Shown: positions 44,831-56,134 of the stretch, piece after piece
Numbering within the stretch: position 1 is the first letter of the stretch
Layout: the number at the start of each line of letters is the position of its first letter
Origin: Halomonas fontilapidosi
GTDB taxonomy: Bacteria > Pseudomonadota > Gammaproteobacteria > Pseudomonadales > Halomonadaceae
Direction of reading: 5' to 3'
DNA: 64,000 bases
Assembly (NCBI RefSeq): GCF_014192285.1
Contig: NZ_JACHXQ010000007.1
Coordinates: 62,001-126,000 of the forward strand
The notes under the pieces: model-generated
Seen by the model: only the letters and a program-made list of their open reading frames with translations
The model's database searches: none
What the model was told of the DNA's origin: nothing
Made by a program: the position numbers and the translations under genes

Positions 44831-45877
44831 TCAGGTCTCCTCGAGACTCTCGAGGATGCGTCGATAGCTGGCAAAGCGGTCGGGGTGGATGTCGCCGCGT
44901 TCCACGGCGGCGAGCAGGGCGCAACCTGGCTCATGGCGGTGGCGGCAGTCGCGAAAGCGGCAGTGGCCGAGATGGTCGCGGAATTCGATGAAGCCCTCGG
45001 TGACCTGCTGCGCGTCCAGATGGCCCAGGCCGAACTCGCGGATCCCGGGCGAGTCGATCAACTCGCCGCCAGTGACCGTGGATGGCTCCCCCGTGGCGGG
45101 GCTTGGCAGATCATAGAGGCGCGCGGTGGTGGTGGTATGGGTGCCCTTGCGCGTGTCCTTCGACAGCGCCCCGATGCGCAGTTCCTCGTCCGGCAGCAGG
45201 CGGTCGATCAGCGAGGACTTGCCCACGCCGCTCTGGCCCACGAAGACCGAGGTGCGTCCGGCCAGCCGAGCGTGCAAGGCCGATAGACCGTCTTCGCGCT
45301 CGGTGGTGGTAGTGACCACCGGGTAGCCCAGGGCCTCGTAGCGTCCCAGCAGGTCGCGCAACTCGCCACCGTGCGCCGGCAGCAGGTCGATCTTGTTGAG
45401 TACCAGTACCGGGGCGATGCCGGTGGCCTCGGCGGCCACCAGGTAGCGGTCGATCAGGTTGGCGTGGGGCGCCGGCTCCACCGCGAAGACGATCAGGATC
45501 TGATCGATGTTGGCGGCCACCGGCTTGAGCTGGCCGCGCACGTCGGGACGCTCCAGCACGCTGTCACGCTCGCCGCGGGCCACCACCACGCCGTCGTTGG
45601 CGTCGTGGGCGGCGCGCCAGATGACCCGGTCGCCGGTCACCAGACCCTCGAGGTTGGCGCGCAGGTGACAGCGCACGGCGGCGCCGCCCTGCTCGGGCCG
45701 TACGTCCAGGGTGCGTCCGAAGTGGGCGACTACCCGGCCGCTCTGCTCTGGCCCGTACTCGCCTGCGGCCAGCTTCTCGCCGTCCTGAGAGTCGCGCCGG
45801 TCGGCACGCTTGGCGCGCTCGGCCTGGACCTTCTCGATGCGCCAGCGCTGCTGGCGGCTCAACTTGCGTTTGCTCAT
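44831..45877 (-). CDS. rsgA: Small-ribosomal-subunit biogenesis GTPase RsgA
   Basis: The 348-residue protein is a circularly permuted GTPase: N-terminal OB domain, then G4 (LNKIDLLP) before G1 (GQSGVGKSSLIDRLLP) and G3 (LIDSPGIREFGL). The C-terminal zinc knuckle is HCRFRDCRHRHEPGC. It acts late in 30S maturation. It diverges from orn across 85 bp, the same arrangement as in E. coli, and the sulfurtransferase gene lies downstream on the same strand. Confidence 0.95.
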   Translation of the reverse strand: MSKRKLSRQQRWRIEKVQAERAKRADRRDSQDGEKLAAGEYGPEQSGRVVAHFGRTLDVRPEQGGAAVRCHLRANLEGLVTGDRVIWRAAHDANDGVVVARGERDSVLERPDVRGQLKPVAANIDQILIVFAVEPAPHANLIDRYLVAAEATGIAPVLVLNKIDLLPAHGGELRDLLGRYEALGYPVVTTTTEREDGLSALHARLAGRTSVFVGQSGVGKSSLIDRLLPDEELRIGALSKDTRKGTHTTTTARLYDLPSPATGEPSTVTGGELIDSPGIREFGLGHLDAQQVTEGFIEFRDHLGHCRFRDCRHRHEPGCALLAAVERGDIHPDRFASYRRILESLEET

Positions 45878-45962
45878 GGGGGCCTAAGGCTCGCTACAAT
45901 GGGGGCATTGTACTCACCCAAGGTGTTCGCTGTCGTCAGCGAGCGCCAGGCAAGGAACCTTT

Positions 45963-46571
45963 ATGGCAGAGCACTCCTCCTCCGCGACCTCCGATAGCCA
46001 GGACACCCGCCGCCAGCGTCTGGTGTGGATCGACCTGGAGATGACCGGGCTGGACCCGAACCGCGAGCGGATCATCGAGGTGGCGACCCTGGTCACCGAC
46101 AGCGAGCTCAACATCATCGCCGAGGGGCCGGTCATCGCGGTGCATCAGTCCGATACCCTTCTCGGCGCGATGGATGACTGGAACACCCGGACCCACGGTG
46201 ACTCCGGCCTGGTGAAGCGGGTCAAGCAGAGCACCGTCGACACCGCCGAGGCCGAGCGGCAGACGCTGGCCTTCCTCAAGGCGCATGTCGAGCCCGGTAC
46301 GTCGCCCATGTGCGGTAACAGCATCCATCAGGATCGCCGCTTCCTGGAGCGGGAGATGCCCGAGCTGCTGGCCTTCTTCCACTACCGGAATCTGGACGTC
46401 TCGACCCTGAAAGAGTTGGCCAAGCGCTGGAACCCGGGGGCGCTGGTCGGCTTTCAGAAGCGTAACGTGCACCTCGCCATGGAGGACATCAAGGAGTCCA
46501 TCGCCGAGCTGGCGCACTATCGCCGCACCTTCCTGCGTCTGACCGACGACGAGACCGACGAGGAAGAATAA
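45963..46571 (+). CDS. orn: Oligoribonuclease
   Basis: The 202-residue DEDDh exonuclease has [11 protein letters not shown] (D and E of motif I), [18 protein letters not shown] (motif II) and the [11 protein letters not shown] motif III with catalytic His and Asp. It degrades the 2-5 nt RNAs left by other nucleases and also clears pGpG from c-di-GMP breakdown, which fits with the EAL phosphodiesterase earlier in the window. AAGGAAC lies 5 bp upstream of the start. Confidence 0.96.
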   Translation: MAEHSSSATSDSQDTRRQRLVWIDLEMTGLDPNRERIIEVATLVTDSELNIIAEGPVIAVHQSDTLLGAMDDWNTRTHGDSGLVKRVKQSTVDTAEAERQTLAFLKAHVEPGTSPMCGNSIHQDRRFLEREMPELLAFFHYRNLDVSTLKELAKRWNPGALVGFQKRNVHLAMEDIKESIAELAHYRRTFLRLTDDETDEEE

Positions 46572-46580
46572 AGCTCCCAA

Positions 46581-46608
46581 CTTACGGCTTACGGCTTACG
46601 GCTTACGG
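46581..46608 (+). repeat. Heptamer tandem array 3 (CTTACGG, 4 units)
   Basis: Four perfect units lie at the 3' end of queG. On the minus strand they encode the last residues of QueG (AVSRKP) and its TAA stop (46589-46591). Confidence 0.95.
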
Positions 46609-47701
46609 CTATCAGCTCTTGGCGCTTCTCCCGCTGGCGGGCCAGTGCCCAGCGCACGTGCTCGCGCACCAGGTCGGAGGGGTAGGCCAGGCGCGCCCAC
46701 AGGGCGGCTTCCACGGCCTCGCTCCAGGGCGCGTTGCCGAGTCCTACGGCAAGATTGCGCAGCCAGCGCGCGTAGCCGATGCGTCGGATCGGGCTGCCGG
46801 CGGTCTTCTCCAGGAACTCCTCCTCGCTCCAGGCGAACAACGCGACCAGGCTCGCTCGGTCCAGGTCGTGACGAGGGGCGAAGTCGGCCTCGCGGGAAGC
46901 GCGAGTGAAGCGGGTGAATGGACAGACCAGCTGGCAGTCGTCGCAGCCGAACACCCGGTTGCCCATGGCCTCCCGGTAGCGCTCGGGAATGGCCCCGTGA
47001 AGCTCGATGGTCAGGTAGGAGATGCAGGCCCGCGCATCGACCACCCGGTCCTCGACGATGGCGCCGGTGGGGCAGGCACTGCGGCAGGCGCTGCAGCTGC
47101 CGCAGTGGTCGCTTTCGAAGGGCGCATCCACCGGCAGGGGCAGGTCGGTGTAGAGCTCCCCCAGGAAGAACAGCGAGCCGGCCCGGGGATTGAGCAGCAT
47201 GGCATTCTTGCCGAACCAGCCGAGCCCCGCCTTGCGGGCCAGGGCGCGTTCCATCACCGGCGCCGAGTCGACGAAGGCGCGATAGCCGAAGGCGCCCACT
47301 TCGGCTTCCATCCACTTGGCGAGGGTCGCCAGCCGCTTGCGCATCAGCTTGTGGTAGTCCCGGCCGGTGGCATAGCGCGAGACGTAGGCGGTCTGCGGCT
47401 GGCCGAGCACCTTCGTCGTCTCCACCTCGGCGGGCAGGTAGTCCAGGCGCACGCTGATCACCCGCAGCGTGCCGGGAACCAGTTCCGCCGGTCGGGTACG
47501 CTTGGTGCCATGCTTGGCCATGAAGCCCATCTCGCCGTGGTAGCCCGCCGCGAGCCAGCGCTCGAGGTAGCGCTCGTGGTCGGCCAGGTCGACATCGCTG
47601 ATACCCAGCTGCTGAAAGCCGAGCTCGCGGCCCCAGGCCTTGATCTGCTCGGCGAGGGCGTTCATGTCGGGTGTGTCACCCGGCGCGGACACTGCGGTCA
47701 T
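46589..47701 (-). CDS. queG: Epoxyqueuosine reductase QueG
   Basis: The product has 370 residues. The N-terminal cobalamin-binding part contains VISVRLDYLP and YHKLMRKRLATLAKWM. Two 4Fe-4S clusters are ligated by CGSCSACRSACPTGA and by GCDDCQLVCPF. The C-terminus has HEAT-like helices. QueG performs the last step of queuosine synthesis in tRNA, reducing epoxyqueuosine. The start at 47701 is chosen by length; 47665 is possible. The last residues and stop derive from heptamer array 3. It diverges from nnr. Confidence 0.93.
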   Translation of the reverse strand: MTAVSAPGDTPDMNALAEQIKAWGRELGFQQLGISDVDLADHERYLERWLAAGYHGEMGFMAKHGTKRTRPAELVPGTLRVISVRLDYLPAEVETTKVLGQPQTAYVSRYATGRDYHKLMRKRLATLAKWMEAEVGAFGYRAFVDSAPVMERALARKAGLGWFGKNAMLLNPRAGSLFFLGELYTDLPLPVDAPFESDHCGSCSACRSACPTGAIVEDRVVDARACISYLTIELHGAIPERYREAMGNRVFGCDDCQLVCPFTRFTRASREADFAPRHDLDRASLVALFAWSEEEFLEKTAGSPIRRIGYARWLRNLAVGLGNAPWSEAVEAALWARLAYPSDLVREHVRWALARQREKRQELIAVSRKP

Positions 47702-47799
47702 TATCGAGAAAACACCATGCAGATCGGCCCCACGACTTGGCGTGGGGCGCAGAGACTTTACACTCGTATGGTAAAGCATCCCGAACGAGGAGGCATCGA

Positions 47800-49335
47800 A
47801 TGAGCCGGGAAGCCCCACACGCCGCGACCCCATCGCGGCCGCTGTATCGCGCCGAGCAAGTGCGCGAGCTCGACAAGCGCACCATCGCCGCCGGCATCGA
47901 AGGTTTTGCCCTCATGCAGCGTGCCGCCGCGGCCGCCTGGCAGAGCCTCAAGGCCCGCTGGCCCGAGGTGCGCTCGCTCAGCGTGCTGTGCGGTGGCGGC
48001 AACAATGGCGGCGACGGCCATGTGCTGGCGGCGCTGGCCGCCGCCGAAGGCGTCGCCGTGCAGCGTATCCTGCTCAAGCCGATCGAGGAGCTCTCCGGCG
48101 ACGCCAGGCGCGCCGCCGACATGGCCACGGCGGCCGGGGTCGAAGCCGTGGCCTGGCACGCGGAGCTGGCCTTCGACGGCGAACTGCTGGTCGATGCCAT
48201 GCTGGGCACCGGCCTGGGCGGCGAAGTGCGTGGCGAGGCCCGCGAGGCGATCGAGGCCGTCAATGCCAGCGGCCTGCCCGTGATGGCCATCGATATCCCC
48301 TCCGGGCTGCATGCCGATACGGGCGCCATTCTCGGCACGGCGGTCCGGGCGTGTCGCACCGCGACCTTTATTGGCGACAAGCTGGGGCTGCACACTGGCG
48401 CAGCACCGGAGTGGGCGGGAGAGGTGGATTTCCGCGCACTGGGCGTAGAGGCCGAGGATAATGCGGACCTTGAGCCCGCCGCCCATCTGCTCGAGGCCGG
48501 CATGATCAGCGCCTGGCTGCCGCCACGAGCCCGCAGCGCTCACAAGGGCGATTTTGGCCATGCGCTGGTGCTGGGTGGCGCCCCGGGCTTCGGCGGGGCG
48601 GCGCTGCTCGCCGCCGAGGCCTGCGCACGTCTGGGCGTCGGCAAGATAAGCCTGGCCACGGCGCCTGAGCATGTGACCGCCAGCCTGGTGCGGCGTCCCG
48701 AGGTGATGGTTCACGGCGTGCGTGGCGCCGGTGATCTCGGCGAGCTGCCCCAGCAAGCCGATGTAGTGGTGGTGGGGCCCGGGCTCGGCCAGGGCAGCTG
48801 GGGCCAGGGCATGTTGCAATCTGCGCTGGCCGGCGACGGGCCGCTGGTGGTGGATGCCGATGCCCTCAACCTGCTGGCGACTCGCTTCAGTGGCCAGTAT
48901 CGCGATGACTGGATTCTGACGCCGCATCCCGGTGAGGCGGCGCGTCTGCTGGACCTCTCCGCCAGCGACGTCCAGGCCGACCGACCCGCCGCAGCGCTGG
49001 CCCTGCAGCGGCGCTATGGTGGGGTGGTGGTGCTCAAGGGCGCCGGCAGCCTGGTGGCTGGCCCCGAGGGGCTCGCCGTCTGCCCCTTCGGCAATCCGGG
49101 CATGGCCAGCGGCGGCATGGGCGATACGCTCTCCGGTATCCTTGGGGCCCTGGTGGCCCAGGGCCTGCCGCTCGAGACGGCGGCCCGGCTCGGTGTGCTG
49201 GTGCATGCCCTGGCGGCCGATATGGCGGCACGACAGGCAGGGGAGCGTGGTCTGCTGGCCGGCGATCTGGCATCCTGTGCGCAAATTCTGGTCAACCCGA
49301 CGACGGGCCAAGACGATGTTGCTGCGACTCGATGA
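47800..49335 (+). CDS. nnr: Bifunctional NAD(P)H-hydrate epimerase/dehydratase
   Basis: The 511-residue protein fuses the YjeF_N epimerase domain (1-220; VLCGGGNNGGDGHVLAALAA, DAMLGTGLGGEVRG, DIPSGLHADTG) to the ribokinase-like dehydratase domain (230-505; KGDFGHALVLGGAPGFGGAA, VVGPGLGQGSWG, LTPHPGEAARLL, GNPGMASGGMGDTLSGIL). It repairs damaged hydrated NADH and NADPH. GAGGAGG lies 6 bp upstream of the start. It overlaps tsaE by 20 nt and begins the long nnr-to-hflC gene block. Confidence 0.95.
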   Translation: MSREAPHAATPSRPLYRAEQVRELDKRTIAAGIEGFALMQRAAAAAWQSLKARWPEVRSLSVLCGGGNNGGDGHVLAALAAAEGVAVQRILLKPIEELSGDARRAADMATAAGVEAVAWHAELAFDGELLVDAMLGTGLGGEVRGEAREAIEAVNASGLPVMAIDIPSGLHADTGAILGTAVRACRTATFIGDKLGLHTGAAPEWAGEVDFRALGVEAEDNADLEPAAHLLEAGMISAWLPPRARSAHKGDFGHALVLGGAPGFGGAALLAAEACARLGVGKISLATAPEHVTASLVRRPEVMVHGVRGAGDLGELPQQADVVVVGPGLGQGSWGQGMLQSALAGDGPLVVDADALNLLATRFSGQYRDDWILTPHPGEAARLLDLSASDVQADRPAAALALQRRYGGVVVLKGAGSLVAGPEGLAVCPFGNPGMASGGMGDTLSGILGALVAQGLPLETAARLGVLVHALAADMAARQAGERGLLAGDLASCAQILVNPTTGQDDVAATR

Positions 49336-49831
49336 CGAAGAATGCCAGGTTGCCCTCGGCGAATGCCTGGGCCGTGCCCTGGGGGGGCAGGGTCGCGTGC
49401 ATCTCAGCGGCGAGCTGGGAGCCGGCAAGACCACCCTGGCACGCGGCATCCTGCGCGCCTGTGGCCATCGGGGCGCGGTGAAGAGCCCTACCTATACCCT
49501 TGTGGAGCCCTATGAGCTGGACGGAGTGCTGGTGCATCATTTCGACCTCTATCGCCTGGGCGATCCCGAGGAACTGGAGTTCATCGGCGGCCGTGACCTG
49601 CTCGCCGAGGAGGCGCTCTGTCTGATCGAGTGGCCGGAGCGGGGCGAGGGCTGGCTGCCGCCCCCCGACCTGGACGTGGTCCTGCGGCTGGCCCAAAGCG
49701 GGCGCGAGGCGTCGCTCGAGGCGCGCAGCGACCATGGCCGGGCGGTGCTCGAGCGGCTGGCGGCGGTGCCGGCGCTGGCCGATTGGGTGGTGGACGAACA
49801 AGCAGTTGACGCATCGCGAGGAAATGCATGA
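49316..49831 (+). CDS. tsaE: tRNA threonylcarbamoyladenosine synthesis ATPase TsaE
   Basis: The 171-residue P-loop ATPase has Walker A GELGAGKTTLARGIL, KSPTYTLVEPYE, HHFDLYRLGDPEEL and LIEWPERGEGWLP. With TsaB and TsaD it forms the complex that makes t6A37 in ANN-decoding tRNAs. It overlaps nnr at its start and amiB at its end (ATGA), so the three are translationally coupled. Confidence 0.94.
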   Translation: MLLRLDDEECQVALGECLGRALGGQGRVHLSGELGAGKTTLARGILRACGHRGAVKSPTYTLVEPYELDGVLVHHFDLYRLGDPEELEFIGGRDLLAEEALCLIEWPERGEGWLPPPDLDVVLRLAQSGREASLEARSDHGRAVLERLAAVPALADWVVDEQAVDASRGNA

Positions 49832-51279
49832 GACCAGGAGCACGCCTGCTGGCGGGGCTGGGAGTGGCGCTATTGGGGTTGGCGAGCGGCCTGGCCAGTG
49901 CCGCCAGCGTCGACAACCTGCGCCTCTGGGCGGCACCCGACCACGCCCGTCTGGTCTTCGACCTTTCCTCTCCCGCACAGGCCAATGTGTTCAGCCTCGA
50001 CAATCCGCGCCGCCTGGTCATTGACCTGCAAGACAGCCAGCTCAATGCCAGCGCCGACCGCCTGGACCTCGAGGGCAGCGCCATCAGTACCCTGCGAACC
50101 GGGGTGCGCAACGGTAATGGCCTGCGGGTGGTGCTGGAGCTCGAGCGGGAGGTCGAGCCCCGCCACTTCACCCTGGCCCCCAACGACCAGTACGGTCACC
50201 GGCTGGTGGTGGATCTGGAATATCCCGGCGAGAGCGCCGTCGAGGACCCTATCGACCCTATCGAGGCGATGATACGCGAACAGGAGATCGCCGCCGACCG
50301 CGCCCGTAGCGAAGCCGTGGCGCAGGGCCGCAACCCGGCCGATGTCGCCGCCGCCCCGGTGCTGGAGAAGGCCAAGCCGCATCCCAGGCGCGACATCATC
50401 ATTGCCATCGATGCCGGCCATGGCGGCGAGGACCCCGGGGCGATCGGTCCCTCGGGCACCCGTGAGAAGGATGTCGTGTTGGAGATGGCGCGGCGCATGG
50501 CGCGGCTGGTCAACGCGGCAGAGGGGTTCCGGGCGGTGATGATCCGCGATGGCGACTACTACGTCGGGCTGCGCCAGCGGACCCGCATCGCCCGCGAGCA
50601 GAAGGCCGACTTCTTCGTGTCGATTCATGCCGATGCCTTCAATAGCCCGCGGCCCAACGGCAGCTCGGTGTATGCGCTGTCTCAGCGGGGTGCCACCTCC
50701 GAGACCGCCCAGTGGCTGGCTGCCAGCGAGAACCAGGCCGACCTGATCGGCGGCGTCGATGGCAGCCTGTCGCTGGACGATAAGGACGAGGTGCTGCGCG
50801 GGGTGCTGCTCGACCTGACCATGACGGCGACCCTCAATGACTCCCTGACCATCGGCGGGCAGGTGCTCGACCAGCTCGGACGAGTCAACCGGCTGCACAA
50901 GTCGCGGGTCGAGCAGGCCGGCTTCATGGTGCTCAAGTCGCCGGACATTCCCTCGCTGCTGGTCGAGACCGGTTTCATCTCCAATCCCGACGAGGAGCGC
51001 CGGCTGCGCGATGGGGCCTATCAGCAGCGGATGGTCGAAGCCGTGTTCGGCGGGATCCGCAGCCACTTCCAGCGCAACCCGCCGCCGGCCAGCCTGCTGG
51101 CCTGGCGGCGCGACCGCAATCGCAGCCCCGAAGGCAACGAGTATCGTATTCAGCCCGGCGACACCCTCTCCGAGATCGCGGCCCGTCACGGTGTCCCGGT
51201 GGCCCAGCTCAAGCAGGCCAACGAGATCAACGGCGACGTGATCCGGGTCGGCCAGGTGCTGCGCATCCCCCGCTCATGA
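49828..51279 (+). CDS. amiB: N-acetylmuramoyl-L-alanine amidase AmiB
   Basis: The product has 483 residues: a signal peptide (RPGARLLAGLGVALLGLASG), an AMIN domain (30-130) for septal peptidoglycan targeting, a linker, an Amidase_3 domain (about 185-410) with zinc ligands in AIDAGHGGEDPGAIG, the Glu in LVETGFISNPDEE, and His in FFVSIHADAFN. A C-terminal LysM (YRIQPGDTLSEIAARHG, 435-480) follows. It splits septal murein during daughter-cell separation, activated by EnvC-type proteins. LysM is present in AmiB of many gammaproteobacteria. A heptamer array lies between amiB and mutL. Confidence 0.94.
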   Translation: MRPGARLLAGLGVALLGLASGLASAASVDNLRLWAAPDHARLVFDLSSPAQANVFSLDNPRRLVIDLQDSQLNASADRLDLEGSAISTLRTGVRNGNGLRVVLELEREVEPRHFTLAPNDQYGHRLVVDLEYPGESAVEDPIDPIEAMIREQEIAADRARSEAVAQGRNPADVAAAPVLEKAKPHPRRDIIIAIDAGHGGEDPGAIGPSGTREKDVVLEMARRMARLVNAAEGFRAVMIRDGDYYVGLRQRTRIAREQKADFFVSIHADAFNSPRPNGSSVYALSQRGATSETAQWLAASENQADLIGGVDGSLSLDDKDEVLRGVLLDLTMTATLNDSLTIGGQVLDQLGRVNRLHKSRVEQAGFMVLKSPDIPSLLVETGFISNPDEERRLRDGAYQQRMVEAVFGGIRSHFQRNPPPASLLAWRRDRNRSPEGNEYRIQPGDTLSEIAARHGVPVAQLKQANEINGDVIRVGQVLRIPRS

Positions 51280-51350
51280 CCCCTTCGGGGAGCTGTAATC
51301 TTTAAGCTGTAAGAAAAACCTTGTTGCGAGTTTGGGTGGCAACAGACTCA

Positions 51351-51389
<39 letters not shown>

Positions 51390-51402
51390 ATTTTGGAGTC
51401 CC

Positions 51403-53367
<1,965 letters not shown>

Positions 53368-53371
53368 CCCC

Positions 53372-54310
53372 ATGATCGATTCGCGACCCCCCGCCATCCT
53401 GCTGATGGGGCCTACCGCCGCCGGCAAGACCGACCTGGCCATCGAGCTCCACGAACGGTTGGGCTGCGAGCTGGTCAGCGTCGATTCGGCGATGGTCTAC
53501 CGCGGCATGGACATCGGCAGCGCCAAGCCCTCGCCCGAGGAGCTGGGCCGGGCGCCGCACCGGCTGATCGACATCCGTGACCCGGTCGATCCCTACTCTG
53601 CCGCCGACTTTCGCGAGGATGCCCTGCGCGAGATGCGGCGGATCAGCGCGGCCGGCCGGGTGCCGCTGCTGGTGGGGGGCACGATGCTGTACTTCAAGCA
53701 CCTGCTCGAGGGGGTGGCCAACCTGCCCGCGTCGGACCCCATCGTGCGCGCTGAGCTGGAGCGCACGATGGCAGAGCAGGGGCTGGCGGCGCTGCACGAG
53801 GCGCTGGCCCGGGTCGATCCGGCCTCGGCAGCGCGCATCCATCCCAACGACCCCCAACGCCTGGTGCGGGCGCTGGAAGTCTATCGGCTGACCGGGCGGC
53901 CGCTCAGTGAGCTGTGGGGCGAGCAGCGCCGCGAAACCTTTTCCTGGCGCACGCTGTCGATAGGCCTCGCACCGGCGGATCGCGGGGTGCTGCATGCGCG
54001 GATTGCTCAGCGCTTTACGGCGATGCTCGATGCCGGGTTCATCGACGAGGTGGCAGCCCTCAAGGCGCGTGACGATCTCGCCGCGTCCCTGCCCGCCATG
54101 AAGAGTGTGGGCTATCGTCAGGTCTGGGCCTACCTTGAGGGGGCGTTCGAGCGTGGCGAACTCGAACAGCGCGGTATCATCGCCACGCGCCAGCTGGCCA
54201 AGCGCCAGCTGACTTGGATGCGCCGCTGGCCGGGACTGCAGTGGGTCGACAGTCTGGGCGCTGCTCCCCTCGGGGAGGTGCTGAAACTGGTGCGTGAATT
54301 CGGCACTTAG
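53372..54310 (+). CDS. miaA: tRNA dimethylallyltransferase MiaA
   Basis: The 312-residue protein has the P-loop [54 protein letters not shown] and [13 protein letters not shown]. It adds a dimethylallyl group to A37 of UNN-decoding tRNAs. The start is 4 bp after the mutL stop, so it is in the same operon as in E. coli. Confidence 0.95.
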   Translation: MIDSRPPAILLMGPTAAGKTDLAIELHERLGCELVSVDSAMVYRGMDIGSAKPSPEELGRAPHRLIDIRDPVDPYSAADFREDALREMRRISAAGRVPLLVGGTMLYFKHLLEGVANLPASDPIVRAELERTMAEQGLAALHEALARVDPASAARIHPNDPQRLVRALEVYRLTGRPLSELWGEQRRETFSWRTLSIGLAPADRGVLHARIAQRFTAMLDAGFIDEVAALKARDDLAASLPAMKSVGYRQVWAYLEGAFERGELEQRGIIATRQLAKRQLTWMRRWPGLQWVDSLGAAPLGEVLKLVREFGT

Positions 54311-54433
54311 CGTAAGATGGGCCTTTCGGTGGCCGGGTGAAAAGGCCCCTCCGGGTATCCAGCGTTGCCCCCTGGCGGGCGCGACCAAGACCGACATAAC
54401 ATCAACCCCAAGAGACACTTCAGGGAGAGCAAC

Positions 54434-54685
54434 ATGTCCAAAGGGCAGTCCCTTCAAGACCCGTACCTGAACATCCTGCGCAAGGAGCGCATTCCGGTAT
54501 CGATTTTCCTGGTCAACGGCATCAAGCTGCAGGGCCAGATCGAATCCTTCGACCAGTTTGTCATCCTGCTGCGCAACACCGTCAGCCAGATGGTCTACAA
54601 GCACGCCATCTCCACCGTGGTGCCGTCGCGCAATGTGCGTCTTCCGGCCCCGGATGCGGCGGCGCAGCCGGAACATGACGCGTGA
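54434..54685 (+). CDS. hfq: RNA chaperone Hfq
   Basis: The 83-residue Sm-like protein has [20 protein letters not shown], Sm1 ([20 protein letters not shown]) and Sm2 ([11 protein letters not shown]). It forms a hexamer that pairs small RNAs with mRNAs. The C-terminal tail after residue 68 is short. A hairpin (GGGCCTTT/AAAGGCCC, 54319-54348) sits in the 123-bp gap after miaA. GGGAG is about 8 bp upstream of the start. Confidence 0.97.
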   Translation: MSKGQSLQDPYLNILRKERIPVSIFLVNGIKLQGQIESFDQFVILLRNTVSQMVYKHAISTVVPSRNVRLPAPDAAAQPEHDA

Positions 54686-54693
54686 GGTATTGA

Positions 54694-56010
54694 TTGTTTT
54701 TTGAACGACCCGACGCCGGCGAAACGGCGGTCCTCGTCCATGTCGACTTCCAGGACGAGCAGGAGCGCGAGGATGCGGGAGAGTTCCTCGAACTCGTGCG
54801 CTCGGCTGGCGCTGAGCCGGCGACGCTGATCACCGGCAGTCGCAAGCGCCCCGATTCTCGCACCTTCGTGGGCTCGGGCAAGCTCGAGGAGCTGCGCGAG
54901 GCGAAGGCGGTGCACCAGGCCGAGCTGGTGATCTTCAATCATGGCTTGAGCCCCTCTCAGGAGCGTAACCTGGAGCGCGAGCTCAAGTGCCGTGTGATCG
55001 ACCGCACCGGCCTGATCCTCGACATCTTCGCCCAGCGTGCCCGAACCCATGAGGGCAAGCTGCAAGTCGAGCTCGCCCAGCTCGAGTACATGTCGACCCG
55101 ACTGGTGCGCGGCTGGACCCACCTGGAGCGCCAGAAGGGCGGCATCGGGTTGCGCGGACCGGGCGAGACCCAGCTCGAGACCGACCGCCGCCTGCTGCGG
55201 GCACGCATCAAGGCGATTCACAAGCGGCTCGACAAGGTGCGCAGCCAGCGCAGCCAGAACCGTCGAGCCCGCTCCCGGGCAGAGATTCCCAGCGTCTCGC
55301 TGGTGGGCTATACCAACGCCGGCAAGTCCACGCTCTTCAACGCCCTGACGTCCGCCAAGGTCTATGCGGCCGACCAGCTGTTCGCTACCCTCGACCCCAC
55401 GCTGCGTCGCCTCGAGATCGAGGACGTGGGGCCGGTGGTAGTGGCCGATACCGTGGGCTTCATCCGTCACCTGCCCCACAAGCTCGTCGAGGCCTTTCGC
55501 GCCACGCTGCAGGAGGCCGCCGAGGCGTCGTTGCTGGTGCACGTGATCGATGCCGCCGACCCTGACCGCGAGCTCAACGTCGCTCAGGTCGAGGCGGTGC
55601 TCGACGAGATCGGCGCTCTCGAGGTGCCCAGCCTCAAGGTCATGAACAAGATCGACCTGCTCGACAGCGCACCGCGCATCGAACGCGACGGTGAGGGTCG
55701 GCCCGAGGTTGTCTGGCTGTCGGCCCGCGACGGCAAGGGCCTCGACCTGCTGGAGCAGGCGCTATCGGAGCGCTTGGCCGATGACATCATCGACTTCGAG
55801 CTCAGTCTGGCGCCGGAGCAGGGTAAGCTGCGTGCTGCCCTGCATGAGCTGGGCGCCGTGCGCGAAGAACGTTTCGATGACGAGGGACATACGCTGCTGG
55901 AAGTGCGCCTGCCACGGCGCGACTTCCTGCAACTGATGGCGCGACTGGGCGAGCACGCCGACGACTATCTGCCCGCGACGCTACAGGCGCCGCCGGTGTG
56001 GGAGGCGTGA
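54694..56010 (+). CDS. hflX: Ribosome-associated GTPase HflX
   Basis: The 438-residue product begins at TTG 54694 (MFFERPDAGE), which matches the start of E. coli HflX and has GAGGT 7 bp upstream. The N-terminal HflX domain contains LITGSRKRPDSRTFVGSGK, GGIGLRGPGETQLETDRR is the linker, and the GTPase G1 is GYTNAGKSTLFNAL with DTVGFIRHLP and NKIDLLD. It splits stalled ribosomes under stress. It is 8 bp from hfq. Confidence 0.93.
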   Translation: MFFERPDAGETAVLVHVDFQDEQEREDAGEFLELVRSAGAEPATLITGSRKRPDSRTFVGSGKLEELREAKAVHQAELVIFNHGLSPSQERNLERELKCRVIDRTGLILDIFAQRARTHEGKLQVELAQLEYMSTRLVRGWTHLERQKGGIGLRGPGETQLETDRRLLRARIKAIHKRLDKVRSQRSQNRRARSRAEIPSVSLVGYTNAGKSTLFNALTSAKVYAADQLFATLDPTLRRLEIEDVGPVVVADTVGFIRHLPHKLVEAFRATLQEAAEASLLVHVIDAADPDRELNVAQVEAVLDEIGALEVPSLKVMNKIDLLDSAPRIERDGEGRPEVVWLSARDGKGLDLLEQALSERLADDIIDFELSLAPEQGKLRAALHELGAVREERFDDEGHTLLEVRLPRRDFLQLMARLGEHADDYLPATLQAPPVWEA

Positions 56011-56134
56011 GGCCAGTAGCCACAACACGATGACAGGGGCGCCGGGCCACGCCGGGCGATACCCGCAGGTTCGCAACCGATGTCCGTCGCCGGCACGTCC
56101 GGTAGAGGGATGCAACGCATAGTGGAGACGACGT

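Noticed and set aside
47758-49449. Long minus frame (about 560 codons) under nnr
   Set aside because: It is a shadow of nnr, which has both known domains on the plus strand.
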